Source: Burkholderia sp. FERM BP-3421
GTDB lineage: Bacteria; Pseudomonadota; Gammaproteobacteria; Burkholderiales; Burkholderiaceae
DNA: 64,000 nt
Direction of reading: 5' to 3'
Assembly (NCBI RefSeq): GCF_028657905.1
Contig: NZ_CP117781.1
Span: forward strand, 62,001-126,000
The position numbers were made by a program, and so were the translations under genes. Below the pieces are notes generated by a model that saw nothing but the letters and a program-made list of their open reading frames with translations, ran no database searches and was not told the origin of the DNA. How positions within the stretch are numbered: the first letter of the stretch is position 1; each line of letters starts with the position of its first letter. This document shows, piece by piece, positions 55,476 through 63,843 of this stretch.

Positions 55476-56627
55476 TCAGTGCCGGGCGGCCGAGGCCGCC
55501 TCGGGCGACGTCCAGTCGCTCGCGGTGACCGCCGCGCCGTCGGTGAGACGCTCCATGCCCTCGACCACGACCTTCTGGCCGGGCTGCACGCCGGCGCGGA
55601 TCCGGTAGCGGCGCTCCGCCAGCTCGCCCAGCTCGATCTGCTTCAGGTGCACGTTGCCCTTCGCGTCGAGCGTCCAGATCTGCGGCTTGCCGCCCGAGCG
55701 CACCACCGCCTGCTGCGGCACCGTGAGCGCATCCTTGTAGTTCGCGCGCGTGAGCCGCGCACGCACGTACATGCCCGGCAGCAGTTGACGCTGCGGGTTG
55801 TCCACGAGCACGCGCACGAGCACGTCGCCGGTGCCGGCGTCGACGTTGACGCCCGAGAACAGGATGCGGCCCCGCATCGCATACGGTTCGCCATTGTCGC
55901 GCAGCAGCGTGACCGGCAGGCCGTCGTTCGCGCCGCCGTGCCTGGCGAGTTCGTCGCGCAGCGCTTCGAGCGACGCCGCCGGCTGGCGCACGTCCACATA
56001 CACCTGGTCGATCTGCTGGATGCGCGCCATCGGGTTGGCGTCCGTGCTGGCGACGAGCGCGCCTTCGGTCACGAGCGCCTGATCGATGCGGCCGGAAATC
56101 GGCGCGTCCACCGTGGCGAACTTCAGGTCGAGCTGGCGGCGCGCGAGTGCGGCGCGCGCCTGCGCGACGTCGGCCGCGGCCTGGTCGCGCTGCGTCACCG
56201 CGTCGTCATACACCTGCCGGCTGATCGCGTCCGCCTCGACGAGCGGCTGGAGGCGCGCGGTCTGCACCTTGGCGCGCGCGAGCGCGGCCTCGGCGCGTTG
56301 CAGCGCGGCCGCGGCGGTATCCATGTCGGCCTTGAACGGCGCGGGGTTGATCTGGAACAGCGATTGGCCCGCACGCACCTCGGTGCCCTGCTCGAACATC
56401 CGCCGCAACACGATGCCGCTCACCTGCGGACGGATCTCGGCGATCCGCACGGCCGCCACGCGGCCCGGCAGATCCTCGGTGATTTGCAGGGGCGCCTGCC
56501 TCACCTCGGTCGCGGCCACCGGCGCCGCGACCGGTCCGGCCTGCTGCTCAGATTGTCCACATCCCGCCAGCAACGCGACCACCAGCGCGCATACGCCGCC
56601 CGTGCGGCATAGTCGTTCGTTCTTCAT
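55476..56627 (-). CDS. RND efflux periplasmic adaptor lipoprotein (AcrA/AdeA type)
   Basis: 383 residues. The signal peptide ends in the lipobox LLAGC (LLAGCGQSEQQ). Hairpin and lipoyl sequences (GRVAAVRIAEIRPQVSGIV, ATVDAPISGRIDQALVTEGA) and the membrane-proximal domain up to GQKVVVEGMERLTDGA are typical of AcrA. First gene of the operon; divergent, with a 102-base intergenic region, from the response-regulator gene. Confidence 0.94.
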   Translation of the reverse strand: MKNERLCRTGGVCALVVALLAGCGQSEQQAGPVAAPVAATEVRQAPLQITEDLPGRVAAVRIAEIRPQVSGIVLRRMFEQGTEVRAGQSLFQINPAPFKADMDTAAAALQRAEAALARAKVQTARLQPLVEADAISRQVYDDAVTQRDQAAADVAQARAALARRQLDLKFATVDAPISGRIDQALVTEGALVASTDANPMARIQQIDQVYVDVRQPAASLEALRDELARHGGANDGLPVTLLRDNGEPYAMRGRILFSGVNVDAGTGDVLVRVLVDNPQRQLLPGMYVRARLTRANYKDALTVPQQAVVRSGGKPQIWTLDAKGNVHLKQIELGELAERRYRIRAGVQPGQKVVVEGMERLTDGAAVTASDWTSPEAASAARH

Positions 56628-56729
56628 ATCAATGGTTCCTCAGGTTGCCGGCGGCCAATCGCCAGCTCAACACGGACGCCAGTGTGAACGGGTCCGATGG
56701 GGTTTCCTCTGCGTTAATATGGAGATTCA
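56628..56729. promoter_or_regulatory. Efflux operon / two-component divergent control region
   Basis: 102 bases separating the adaptor and response-regulator starts. A CGCCAG direct repeat occurs at 56660 and 56677 (17 bases apart) and CAC-N8-GTG symmetry surrounds the second; TAATAT at 56715 could serve as -10 for the regulator gene. By analogy with AdeR, the response regulator may bind here, but these elements are weak. Confidence 0.35.
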
Positions 56730-57497
56730 ATGGAGATGCAACCGAAACGCGAAGCCCCCGCCATGCCCGATCCCAATTCCCCGTCCGACGCCGCCCAGAA
56801 CGGCCAGGCGCTGATCCTCATCGCCGAGGACGAGCCCGAAATCGCCGAGATCGTCGCGGCCTATCTCGCGCGCAGCGGCTATCGCAGCGTGCATGCGGCC
56901 GACGGCCGCCGCGCGCTCGACCTGCACCTGTCGCTCAAGCCCGACCTGGTGCTGCTGGACGTGCAGATGCCCGAGGTGGACGGCTGGCAGGCGCTCGCCG
57001 AGATCCGCCATCGCGGCAGCACGCCCGTGATCCTGCTGACCGCGCTCGACCAGGACCTCGACAAGCTGATGGGCCTGCGCATCGGCGCGGACGACTACGT
57101 GGTCAAGCCGTTCAACCCGGCCGAGGTGGTCGCGCGGATCCAGGCCGTGCTGCGCCGCTCGATGGCGGGCGCGCGGGCGGAGCAGCGCATCCTGCGCGCC
57201 GCGCCGTTCGAGATCGACCTGGACAATCACGAGGCCGTCGTGCAGGTCGGCGCGCGGCGCCACACGCTCACGCTGACCCTGACCGAATTCAAGCTGCTCG
57301 CGCAGCTGGCGCGCGCGCCGAAGCGCGTGTTCAGCCGCGCCGAGCTGATGGCGACCTGCCTGCCGGAGGGCGATGCGCTGGAACGCACGGTGGACAGCCA
57401 CGTCAGCAAGCTGCGCAAGAAACTGGACGACCTGGGCGTCACGGGCGTGCCGGTGGGCGTGCGCGGCGTCGGCTACAAGCTGTGGAGCACCGAATGA
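56730..57497 (+). CDS. OmpR-family response regulator (AdeR/BaeR-like)
   Basis: 255 residues from ATG 56730 (an alternative ATG at 56763 would remove 11). The receiver domain has LILIAEDEPEIAEI, the phosphoacceptor Asp in PDLVLLDVQMPEVDGW, the switch LLTALDQDLDKLMGLRIGAD and the Lys in DDYVVKPFNPAEVVARIQAV. The C-terminal winged helix ends RTVDSHVSKLRKKL and RGVGYKL. The segment TALDQDLDKLMGLRIGADDY closely resembles Acinetobacter AdeR. The stop overlaps the kinase start (ATGA). Confidence 0.94.
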   Translation: MEMQPKREAPAMPDPNSPSDAAQNGQALILIAEDEPEIAEIVAAYLARSGYRSVHAADGRRALDLHLSLKPDLVLLDVQMPEVDGWQALAEIRHRGSTPVILLTALDQDLDKLMGLRIGADDYVVKPFNPAEVVARIQAVLRRSMAGARAEQRILRAAPFEIDLDNHEAVVQVGARRHTLTLTLTEFKLLAQLARAPKRVFSRAELMATCLPEGDALERTVDSHVSKLRKKLDDLGVTGVPVGVRGVGYKLWSTE

Positions 57498-58573
57498 GGT
57501 TGGATGGCCTGAGCCGCCAGATCGCGTTGTCGATGGCGGCGATTTCAGTGGGCGTGACGCTGCTCGTCGTGCTGACCGCGACCGCGTTCTACTACGTGGC
57601 CTTCAAATACTGGGCGGCCCACTACACCGAGCACGGCAACTGGCTGATCCCGACCGGCCCGGAATGGGTCTGGCTGAGCCTGACCACGCTGGCCGGCCTC
57701 GCGCTGGCGGTCGCCGTCGCGGTCAAGCTCGCGCGCCGGATCCTGGTGCCGTTGAACTCGGTCGCGGAGGGCATCCGCCGGGTCGCGCAGGGCGATCTCG
57801 GCGCGCGCGCGATCGCGGGCGACCGCTCGCTGCACGAGATCGCCCTGCTCGCCGACGATTTCAACGCGCTGGCCGGCCAGTTGCAGCGCGTGACCAGGGA
57901 GCAGGCCTTCTGGAACGCGGCGATCGCCCACGAGCTGCGCACCCCGGTCACGATCCTGCGCGGCCGGCTGCAAGGGCTCGCGGAAGGCGTGTTCAGCCCC
58001 GAGCCCGCGCAGTTCCGCAGCCTGCAGACCCAAGTCGAGGGGCTGGCTCGGCTGATCGAGGACCTGCGCGTGATCAGCCTCGCCGAAAGCGGCCACCTCG
58101 ACCTGCAACTACAGCACACCGATCTCGTCGCCGACATCCAGTCGGTCGTCACGCTGTTCGAGGCGCCGCTGCGCGAAGCCGGTCAGCGCGTGGAGCTGGA
58201 ACTCGATCCGCGGGCGACGCGCTGCGATCCGGTGCGGATCCGCCAGGTGCTGCTCGCGCTGCTCGAAAACGCGCGGCGTCACGCGGACCCCGGCGCGATC
58301 CGGATCCGCACGCGGGTGGCGCGGGGCGTCTGTCGGTTGAGCGTCGAGGATGACGGTCCGGGCGTGTCGCCCGAACTCGCGCCGCATGTGTTCGAGGCGT
58401 TCCGGCGCGCGGACAACGTGCGCTCGGGCGGCAGCGGGCTCGGGCTGGCCGTGGTCGCGGCGATCGCGCACGCGCACGGCGGGCAGACCCGCTGCGAGCC
58501 CGCGGGCGGCGGCACGCGCTTCGAATTGAGCTGGCCGGTCGACGGCCCGCCCGCGCGCAAGCACGCGGCCTAG
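57494..58573 (+). CDS. Sensor histidine kinase (AdeS/BaeS-like)
   Basis: 359 residues. Two membrane segments (about residues 12-32 and 54-75) flank a short periplasmic loop, followed by HAMP (KLARRILVPLNSVAEGIRRV), the H-box AIAHELRTPVTILRGRLQGL, the N-box LLENARRHADPGA and G-boxes DDGPGVSPEL and GGSGLGLAVVAAIAHAHGG. The short sensor loop fits detection of a membrane or ligand signal. Partner of the upstream regulator and likely controller of the divergent pump operon. Confidence 0.94.
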   Translation: MRLDGLSRQIALSMAAISVGVTLLVVLTATAFYYVAFKYWAAHYTEHGNWLIPTGPEWVWLSLTTLAGLALAVAVAVKLARRILVPLNSVAEGIRRVAQGDLGARAIAGDRSLHEIALLADDFNALAGQLQRVTREQAFWNAAIAHELRTPVTILRGRLQGLAEGVFSPEPAQFRSLQTQVEGLARLIEDLRVISLAESGHLDLQLQHTDLVADIQSVVTLFEAPLREAGQRVELELDPRATRCDPVRIRQVLLALLENARRHADPGAIRIRTRVARGVCRLSVEDDGPGVSPELAPHVFEAFRRADNVRSGGSGLGLAVVAAIAHAHGGQTRCEPAGGGTRFELSWPVDGPPARKHAA

Positions 58574-59322
58574 CCGGGCGGGCGCGCAGCTTCGCGGGCC
58601 GCCGTGCCGCCGTCGACCTCGCGTTCCAGCAACTGCGTGACGGGCGGCTCGAAACGCAGGATCAGATAGGCCCGCACCGGCACCTCCGCCCGGGCCGCCG
58701 GGCCGACCACCGCCACCGCGCGCACCCGGCCCGCGCGATCGCGCGTCAGCGCCGCGCCGACCGTATCGTTGCGCAAGGCCTCCAGTTCCTCGATGCGCGC
58801 GACCGCGAGCTTGCGCACCGCGCCGGACACGTAGACCGGCAGGAACACGAGCGCGATGAACATCGAGAACGCATCCTTGAGCGCGGTATCGAGCAGCGGC
58901 AGGTCGTACAGCGCGAGCGACACCGAGGTCGCGCTGACGAAGATCGCGAGCACCGTCGCGCCGACGCCGAGCGATGAAAAGCGCTCCGCGGCCTGCTTGG
59001 CGCGCGCCTTCGTGACCGCGCGCGTCGCGGCGGAGCGCAGCAGCAGCTCGCGCTTCGTGCCGTGAAAGCCGGCGACGCCCAGGAATACCGTCATCACGGC
59101 GCTGAAGATCAGCGCGCAGACGATCTGTTCGAGCAGCAGCAGGCCGAACACCACGACGAACACCAGGACGAGCGGGACCAGCAGCAGCCTGAACGTGTAG
59201 CCGTCCTTTCCGTGCCCCTGGATCCACCACTTCACCAGTTGCCAGCGCCAGAAGCCGCGCTCCCGGCGCAGCCGCAGATCACGGGCGCCCGGCGCGATCT
59301 CGTCGGGGAAATCCGATGCCAT
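58570..59322 (-). CDS. Hypothetical membrane protein
   Basis: 250 residues from MASDFPDEIAPGARDLRLRR; the frame remains open upstream through the hexanucleotide array, but that part is low complexity. About four membrane segments in two pairs: LLLVPLVLVFVVVFGLLLLE with ALIFSAVMTVFLGVAG, then VGATVLAIFVSATSVSLAL with FSMFIALVFLPVYVSGAV. The C-terminus is soluble and charged. Convergent with the kinase gene, overlapping its stop by four bases. Function unknown. Confidence 0.75.
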   Translation of the reverse strand: MASDFPDEIAPGARDLRLRRERGFWRWQLVKWWIQGHGKDGYTFRLLLVPLVLVFVVVFGLLLLEQIVCALIFSAVMTVFLGVAGFHGTKRELLLRSAATRAVTKARAKQAAERFSSLGVGATVLAIFVSATSVSLALYDLPLLDTALKDAFSMFIALVFLPVYVSGAVRKLAVARIEELEALRNDTVGAALTRDRAGRVRAVAVVGPAARAEVPVRAYLILRFEPPVTQLLEREVDGGTAAREAARPPG

Positions 59323-59546
59323 GTTGTCCTTGCATGACTTGGGGGGTGAAACAGGCGGCCGGCGCGCGGGAGGCGCGCCGGGTATGACGTTGGGGGAGAT
59401 TATCGCAGCGACGGGCGGGGTGGGATATGCCCGGGGGCGTTTGGGGCATTTGGCCTTTTGGGCCGGGCCGCGCGGAGCCGGGGGCCATAGATCGTTAGAC
59501 CGTAAGCCGCGAGCCGTGGGCCGTGGGCCGTGGACCGTGGGCTGTG

Positions 59547-59864
59547 TCCGTGGCCGTGGCCGTGTCCGTGGCCGTGTCCGTGTCCGTGTCCGTGTCCGTG
59601 GCCGTGTCCGTGTCCGTGTCCGTGTCCGTGTCCGTGGCCATGTCCGTGTCCGTGTCCGTGTCCGTGTCCGTGGCCGTGTCCGTGTCCGTGTCCGTGTCCG
59701 TGTCCGTGTCCGTGTCCGTGTCCGTGTCCGTGGCCGTGTCCGTGGCCGTGTCCGTGGCCGTGGCCGTGGCCGTGGCCGTGGCCGTGGCCGTGGCCGTGGC
59801 CGTGGCCGTGGCCGTGGCCGTGGCCGTGGCCGTGGCCGTGGCCGTGGCCGTGGCCGTGGCCGTG
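59547..59864. repeat. 53-copy hexanucleotide tandem array (TCCGTG / GCCGTG)
   Basis: Uninterrupted 6-base period for 318 bases. Units at 59547-59756 are a mosaic of TCCGTG with scattered GCCGTG and one GCCATG (59637); the last 18 units (59757-59864) are all GCCGTG. Degenerate versions (GGGCCGTGG, GACCGTGG, GCTGTG) precede it from about 59507. All frames on the plus strand and two on the minus strand are open, giving VSVSVAVA, PCPWPW and RPRPRTRT-like translations, but no start signals support translation. It sits between the membrane protein start and the convergent S9 peptidase stop. Confidence 0.95.
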
Positions 59865-60045
59865 AACCCGGAGCCACGAGCTCTGAGCCCAGCGCCGAAG
59901 GCCGGAGCCATCAACCGTACAGACCGCGAAGCCCCGACCCAGCCCGTCGATCGCGCCCCGACCCGCCCGCGCCTCACCGGAGTCCCACCGGCCCGCCCCG
60001 CCTCCGGGCCGGACACGTCACCCGCGTCCAGCCCCTCGCCGTCTG
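59865..60045. other. Spacer between the hexamer array and the peptidase gene
   Basis: GC-rich sequence with no recognised gene. Together with 59323-59546 it flanks the hexamer array; no terminator was identified downstream of the peptidase gene. Confidence 0.4.
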
Positions 60046-62613
60046 TCAGCCGGCGGCCGGCTTCGTCGCGGCCGGCGCGCGCGGCGGCGCGTTCTTCACA
60101 TAGCGGTCGAACCACGTCAGCATCTCCGCCACCAGCTGCTCGTTCGACTCCAGCGCCGTATACCAATGCGGTTCATGCGGCAGCATCACGAGACGCGTGG
60201 TGCCGCCGTTGCCGCGGATCGCCTCGTACAGCAGGCTCGCCTGCAACGGCGTCGTGCCGGGGTTCGCGTCGTCGGCGCCGTGCACGATCAGCAGCGGCGT
60301 CTTCAAGCGGTCCGCATAGAAGAACGGCGACACCTTCAGGTAGACGTCCTGCGCCTGCCACACCGAGCGCCGCTCGTTCTGGAAGCCGAACGGCGTGAGC
60401 GTCTTGTTGTACGAGCCGCTCGTCGCGACGCCCGCGCGGAACAGGTCCGAATGCGCGAGCAGGTTGGCCGTCATCAGCGCGCCGTGGCTGTGACCGGTGA
60501 CGCCGATCCGGTCGGGGTCCGCGACGCCGAGCCGCACCGCCTCGTCGACCGCCGCCTTCGCGTCGGCGACGAGCTGCTCCGTATAGGTGTCGTACGCGCG
60601 CTTCGGGTCGCCGACGATCGGGAACGACACGTTGTCGATGATCGCGTAGCCCGCCAGCAGCAGCAGCCGGTAGTTCTTCAACGTGGTGAAGGTCTCCTGC
60701 GAGCCGCTGATCTGGCCGGCCTTCGATTCGTCGGCGTAGTCGAGCGGATACGCGTAGAGGATCGCCGGCACGCGCGTGCCCTCGCGATAGCCGGGCGGCG
60801 TGTACAGCGTGAACGACAGCTCCACGCCGTCGGCCCGCTTGTACTTGACGAGACGCTTCTTGATCTGCCGCACCGCCGGCGCCGGGTCCTCGACATGCGT
60901 GAGCGCCGCGCCATTCGAGGCGAACGCGGGCTCGCCCGTCGCCGGCGCGTCGAGCGGCTCGCCCAGCGTGCGCACGTGGACGTTCGGCGGATCGACCGGC
61001 GACTGATGCCAGGTCAGGAAGCGGCGCGAGTCGGCGCCCGCGAACGCGATGAACTGCTCGTAGCTCGACGTGTCGCTGCGGAACAGGCGCGCGGTCTTGA
61101 GCGTCGCGAGGTCGAGCCGGTCGAGGAACGGCCGGTTGCCCTGCGGCGACGCGCCCGCGCCCGCCAGGAAGATCGCGCCGCCGTCCTCGCGCATCACGCG
61201 AAAGCCGTTCGGCAATGCGCGGGTCACCGGCACGCCCGGGTTCCCGTACTTCTCGTCGGTCGACAGATCCCACAGCACGCGCGGCGTCGGTTGCGCCGCA
61301 TCGACGTCGACCAGCAGGCCGCGCCGCCAGTGCCGGTTCAGGTCGTACTCGGACAGCAGCGCGAGATCGGGCCGCCCGCCCCAGACGAAGCCCGCGTAGC
61401 GTTGCTTGAGCCGCAGCACCTCGCGCGGCGGCTGATCGAACGGCGCCTTCGACATCATCACGCGGTCGCGCTCGGGCGCCTCCACGTTCCAGTCGCCGCC
61501 GTCGAGCGCTTCCGCCCACACCAGCGTCGCGGGCTCGGTCGCGCGCCACGAGAACGCGCGCGGCCCGAGCGGCACGCCGCCGATCGGCACCCGGTCGGTC
61601 AGCGGGCGCGACGCGATCGCATGCGTCGCGGGATGCGCGCGGTCCGCGAGATCCCAGACCACGAAGTCGTGCGGGAAACGCTCGGCCGTCGTGATGTACG
61701 AATATGGCTTGCCGATCGTCGATACGAGCACGTGGCGGCCGTCCGGCGCGGGCGCGAGCCCGTCGTAGCGCCCCACGCCGCCGACCGGCGTGACGCGCGC
61801 GTCGCGCGCATCGACCAGCGCGAGCTGCGACGCCGCGTAGTAGTCGAACAGCGCGACGTCGTGCGCGTTCTTGAGCGTGTCGCGCGCTTCATAGGTGCTG
61901 CTCTGGCCGGACTTGCCGTCCGACTGCTGGATGCTCGGCCCTTCCGGCAGCGCGGGCGCGGGCGGCGGCGGCCCGAGGCGCGCGGGCACGAGCTTCACGA
62001 GCAGCGTGTGCTGGTCCGGCATCCACTGGAGTTCGTCGTCGAACATCGGATTGAGCTGCACGCCGGCCACCTGGCGCACCGCGCCGGTCTCGCCGTCGCC
62101 GATCCACAGGTCGACCGAGCGGGCCGTGGTGTTCTCGAACGCGAAGCGTTTGCCGTCGGCGCTCCACAGCGGGCGGCTCGCACACACGCCGGCGGGCAGC
62201 GCGACCGTGCGCGCCGCGCCGGCCGGCGCATGGACCAGCGAGAAGCGGGTCGCGCACGGCGTGATCCCGTAGCCGCCTTCCGTGTCGTGACGGCTGTGAT
62301 TGCCGGGCTCCACGCGCACGCCGGCCAGACGCAGGAATGGCGTGGCGACACGGGAAATCGACGGATAGTCCTGCCACGACACGAGCAGCAGCCGGTCGCC
62401 GGTCGGGCTGACGACGGGCATCGGCACGGGCGGCGCGCGCATCACGTCGAGGATCGGCTTGGGCGGCTGCGCATACCCGGACGCCGGAATGGACGCGGCG
62501 GCGTCGGACACCGGCGGCGGAGCGGCCAGGACGACGCCGCTGGCGGCCAGCGCGAGCGTCGCGGCGGCGAATGCGATGCGGCATGGAACGAAAGAGATGA
62601 AGCGCTGGGTCAT
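60046..62613 (-). CDS. Exported S9-family prolyl oligopeptidase-like peptidase
   Basis: 855 residues from MTQRFISFVPCRIAFAAATL, with a signal peptide ending near VVLAAPPP; a longer in-frame start (62691) would spoil the signal. The N-terminal beta-propeller occupies about residues 50-580, and the C-terminal alpha/beta hydrolase carries the catalytic serine in GVTGHSHGALMTANLL, the Asp in IVHGADDANPGT and the His in LPHEPHWYTALE. The serine motif GHSHG, rather than GxSYGG, fits the S9C/glutamyl-type subgroup. Periplasmic peptide degradation is the likely role. Confidence 0.93.
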   Translation of the reverse strand: MTQRFISFVPCRIAFAAATLALAASGVVLAAPPPVSDAAASIPASGYAQPPKPILDVMRAPPVPMPVVSPTGDRLLLVSWQDYPSISRVATPFLRLAGVRVEPGNHSRHDTEGGYGITPCATRFSLVHAPAGAARTVALPAGVCASRPLWSADGKRFAFENTTARSVDLWIGDGETGAVRQVAGVQLNPMFDDELQWMPDQHTLLVKLVPARLGPPPPAPALPEGPSIQQSDGKSGQSSTYEARDTLKNAHDVALFDYYAASQLALVDARDARVTPVGGVGRYDGLAPAPDGRHVLVSTIGKPYSYITTAERFPHDFVVWDLADRAHPATHAIASRPLTDRVPIGGVPLGPRAFSWRATEPATLVWAEALDGGDWNVEAPERDRVMMSKAPFDQPPREVLRLKQRYAGFVWGGRPDLALLSEYDLNRHWRRGLLVDVDAAQPTPRVLWDLSTDEKYGNPGVPVTRALPNGFRVMREDGGAIFLAGAGASPQGNRPFLDRLDLATLKTARLFRSDTSSYEQFIAFAGADSRRFLTWHQSPVDPPNVHVRTLGEPLDAPATGEPAFASNGAALTHVEDPAPAVRQIKKRLVKYKRADGVELSFTLYTPPGYREGTRVPAILYAYPLDYADESKAGQISGSQETFTTLKNYRLLLLAGYAIIDNVSFPIVGDPKRAYDTYTEQLVADAKAAVDEAVRLGVADPDRIGVTGHSHGALMTANLLAHSDLFRAGVATSGSYNKTLTPFGFQNERRSVWQAQDVYLKVSPFFYADRLKTPLLIVHGADDANPGTTPLQASLLYEAIRGNGGTTRLVMLPHEPHWYTALESNEQLVAEMLTWFDRYVKNAPPRAPAATKPAAG

Positions 62614-62727
62614 CTGGAATTCGTGGAAGGGTGGATCGGAGCCCGTGGCCGATCCCGACGATCCGGAATGCGCCACGCAACGGCGACGCACATCATAGCG
62701 CGAGGTCCGCCCGGCGCGCCGGCCGCT

Positions 62728-63843
62728 TTACGAAAGCCGCGGAACGATGGATGCCCCGGCGTGCGGCGCGAAGCGGCCCCGGCGCGGGATCTCCAGCTCG
62801 AACAGCGAGCCGCCGAGGCGCGAGGCGCGATAGCGCGCATGGCCGCCGTGCGCATGCGCGATCGCCCGCACCACGGACAAGCCCAGCCCCGAACCGCCGA
62901 ACTGGCGCGAACGCGAGACGTCCGCGCGCGTCCACGGATCGAACGCATGGCGTGCAAACTCCGGGCTCAGGCCAGGCCCCTCGTCCTCCACGCGCAGCGC
63001 GACGCTCGCGGCCCGCACCGCGAGTTCGACGCGCAGCTTGCCGGGCACCGCGTAGCGCCGCGCGTTGTCGAGCAGCGCGAGCAGGGCCTGGCGAATGCGC
63101 GCGCCGTCGCAGGGCAGCACCGCGCCGGCGGCGAGCAGCTCGACCGAGAAGCCCGCGTCGTGCAGCGTGTCGCCGATCGAATCGACCGCGTTGCGCACCT
63201 CGAGCCCGATGTCGGTCGGCTGCATGTTCATGTCGAGCCGTCCGGTGTCCTGCAGCGTGACGATCTGCAGATCGTCGACGAGCCGCGTCAGCCCTTCGAC
63301 ATGGCTGAGCAGGTTGCGCACCAGCGTGTCGTCGAGTTCGAACACGCGATCCCCGAGCCCCTGAAGCCGGCCCTTGAGGATCGTGAGCGGGGTGCGCAGC
63401 TCGTGCGCGACCGCCGCGTTCCACGCGCTCATCTCCGCCGCCATGTCCTGCAGGCGCACCGCCATCGCGTTGAAATCGTCGACCAGCAGCGCCGTCTCGG
63501 CGAGCGAGCGGTCGCCGGGCGCGGCCCGCGCGCTCAGGTCGCCGGCCGCGATCCGGCGCGCGCTCTCCGCGAGCGAATTGAGCGGCTTCAGAATGCGCCG
63601 CGCGAGCCGGGTCGCGACGATCACGGCGGCGACCAGCCCCGTCAACAGCAGCAGGGCGAAGAACAGATAATCGTTCGCCTGCGGAATCGCGCTGTCGAGC
63701 GCGCCGCCGTGCCGCGGCGGCGACAGCCGATAGACCACCCCGTAGATGACGAACGAGCCGACGAACACGAACAAGGTCGTGGCGATCGACGCGAGACTCA
63801 TCGACAGGACGATCTGCTGGCTGAGCCGGCTGCGCGCGTTCAC
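62728..63843 (-). CDS. Sensor histidine kinase, related to the AdeS-like kinase
   Basis: 371 residues from GTG 63843, whose GTGA overlaps the regulator's stop; this start gives VNARSRLSQQIVLSMSLASI. Two membrane segments, a HAMP (RLARRILKPLNSLAESARRI), H-box AVAHELRTPLTILKGRLQGL, N-box LLDNARRYAVPGK and G-boxes DEGPGLSPEF and GGSGLGLSVVRAIAHAHGGH. The sequence parallels the other kinase in the window almost motif by motif, indicating duplication of the two-component module. It follows the response-regulator gene on the minus strand. Confidence 0.93.
   Translation of the reverse strand: MNARSRLSQQIVLSMSLASIATTLFVFVGSFVIYGVVYRLSPPRHGGALDSAIPQANDYLFFALLLLTGLVAAVIVATRLARRILKPLNSLAESARRIAAGDLSARAAPGDRSLAETALLVDDFNAMAVRLQDMAAEMSAWNAAVAHELRTPLTILKGRLQGLGDRVFELDDTLVRNLLSHVEGLTRLVDDLQIVTLQDTGRLDMNMQPTDIGLEVRNAVDSIGDTLHDAGFSVELLAAGAVLPCDGARIRQALLALLDNARRYAVPGKLRVELAVRAASVALRVEDEGPGLSPEFARHAFDPWTRADVSRSRQFGGSGLGLSVVRAIAHAHGGHARYRASRLGGSLFELEIPRRGRFAPHAGASIVPRLS

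Noticed and set aside
52309..55608. 1,099-residue plus-strand frame opposite the AcrB-like pump
   Set aside because: Antisense shadow without recognisable features.
59547..59864. CRISPR array
   Set aside because: Repeat unit is six bases with no spacers and no cas genes nearby.
59523..60398. Val/Ser/Ala repeat protein encoded by the hexamer array
   Set aside because: The frame exists only because a 6-base repeat lacks stops; no ribosome-binding site or conserved ends, and the 3' half overlaps the S9 peptidase gene.
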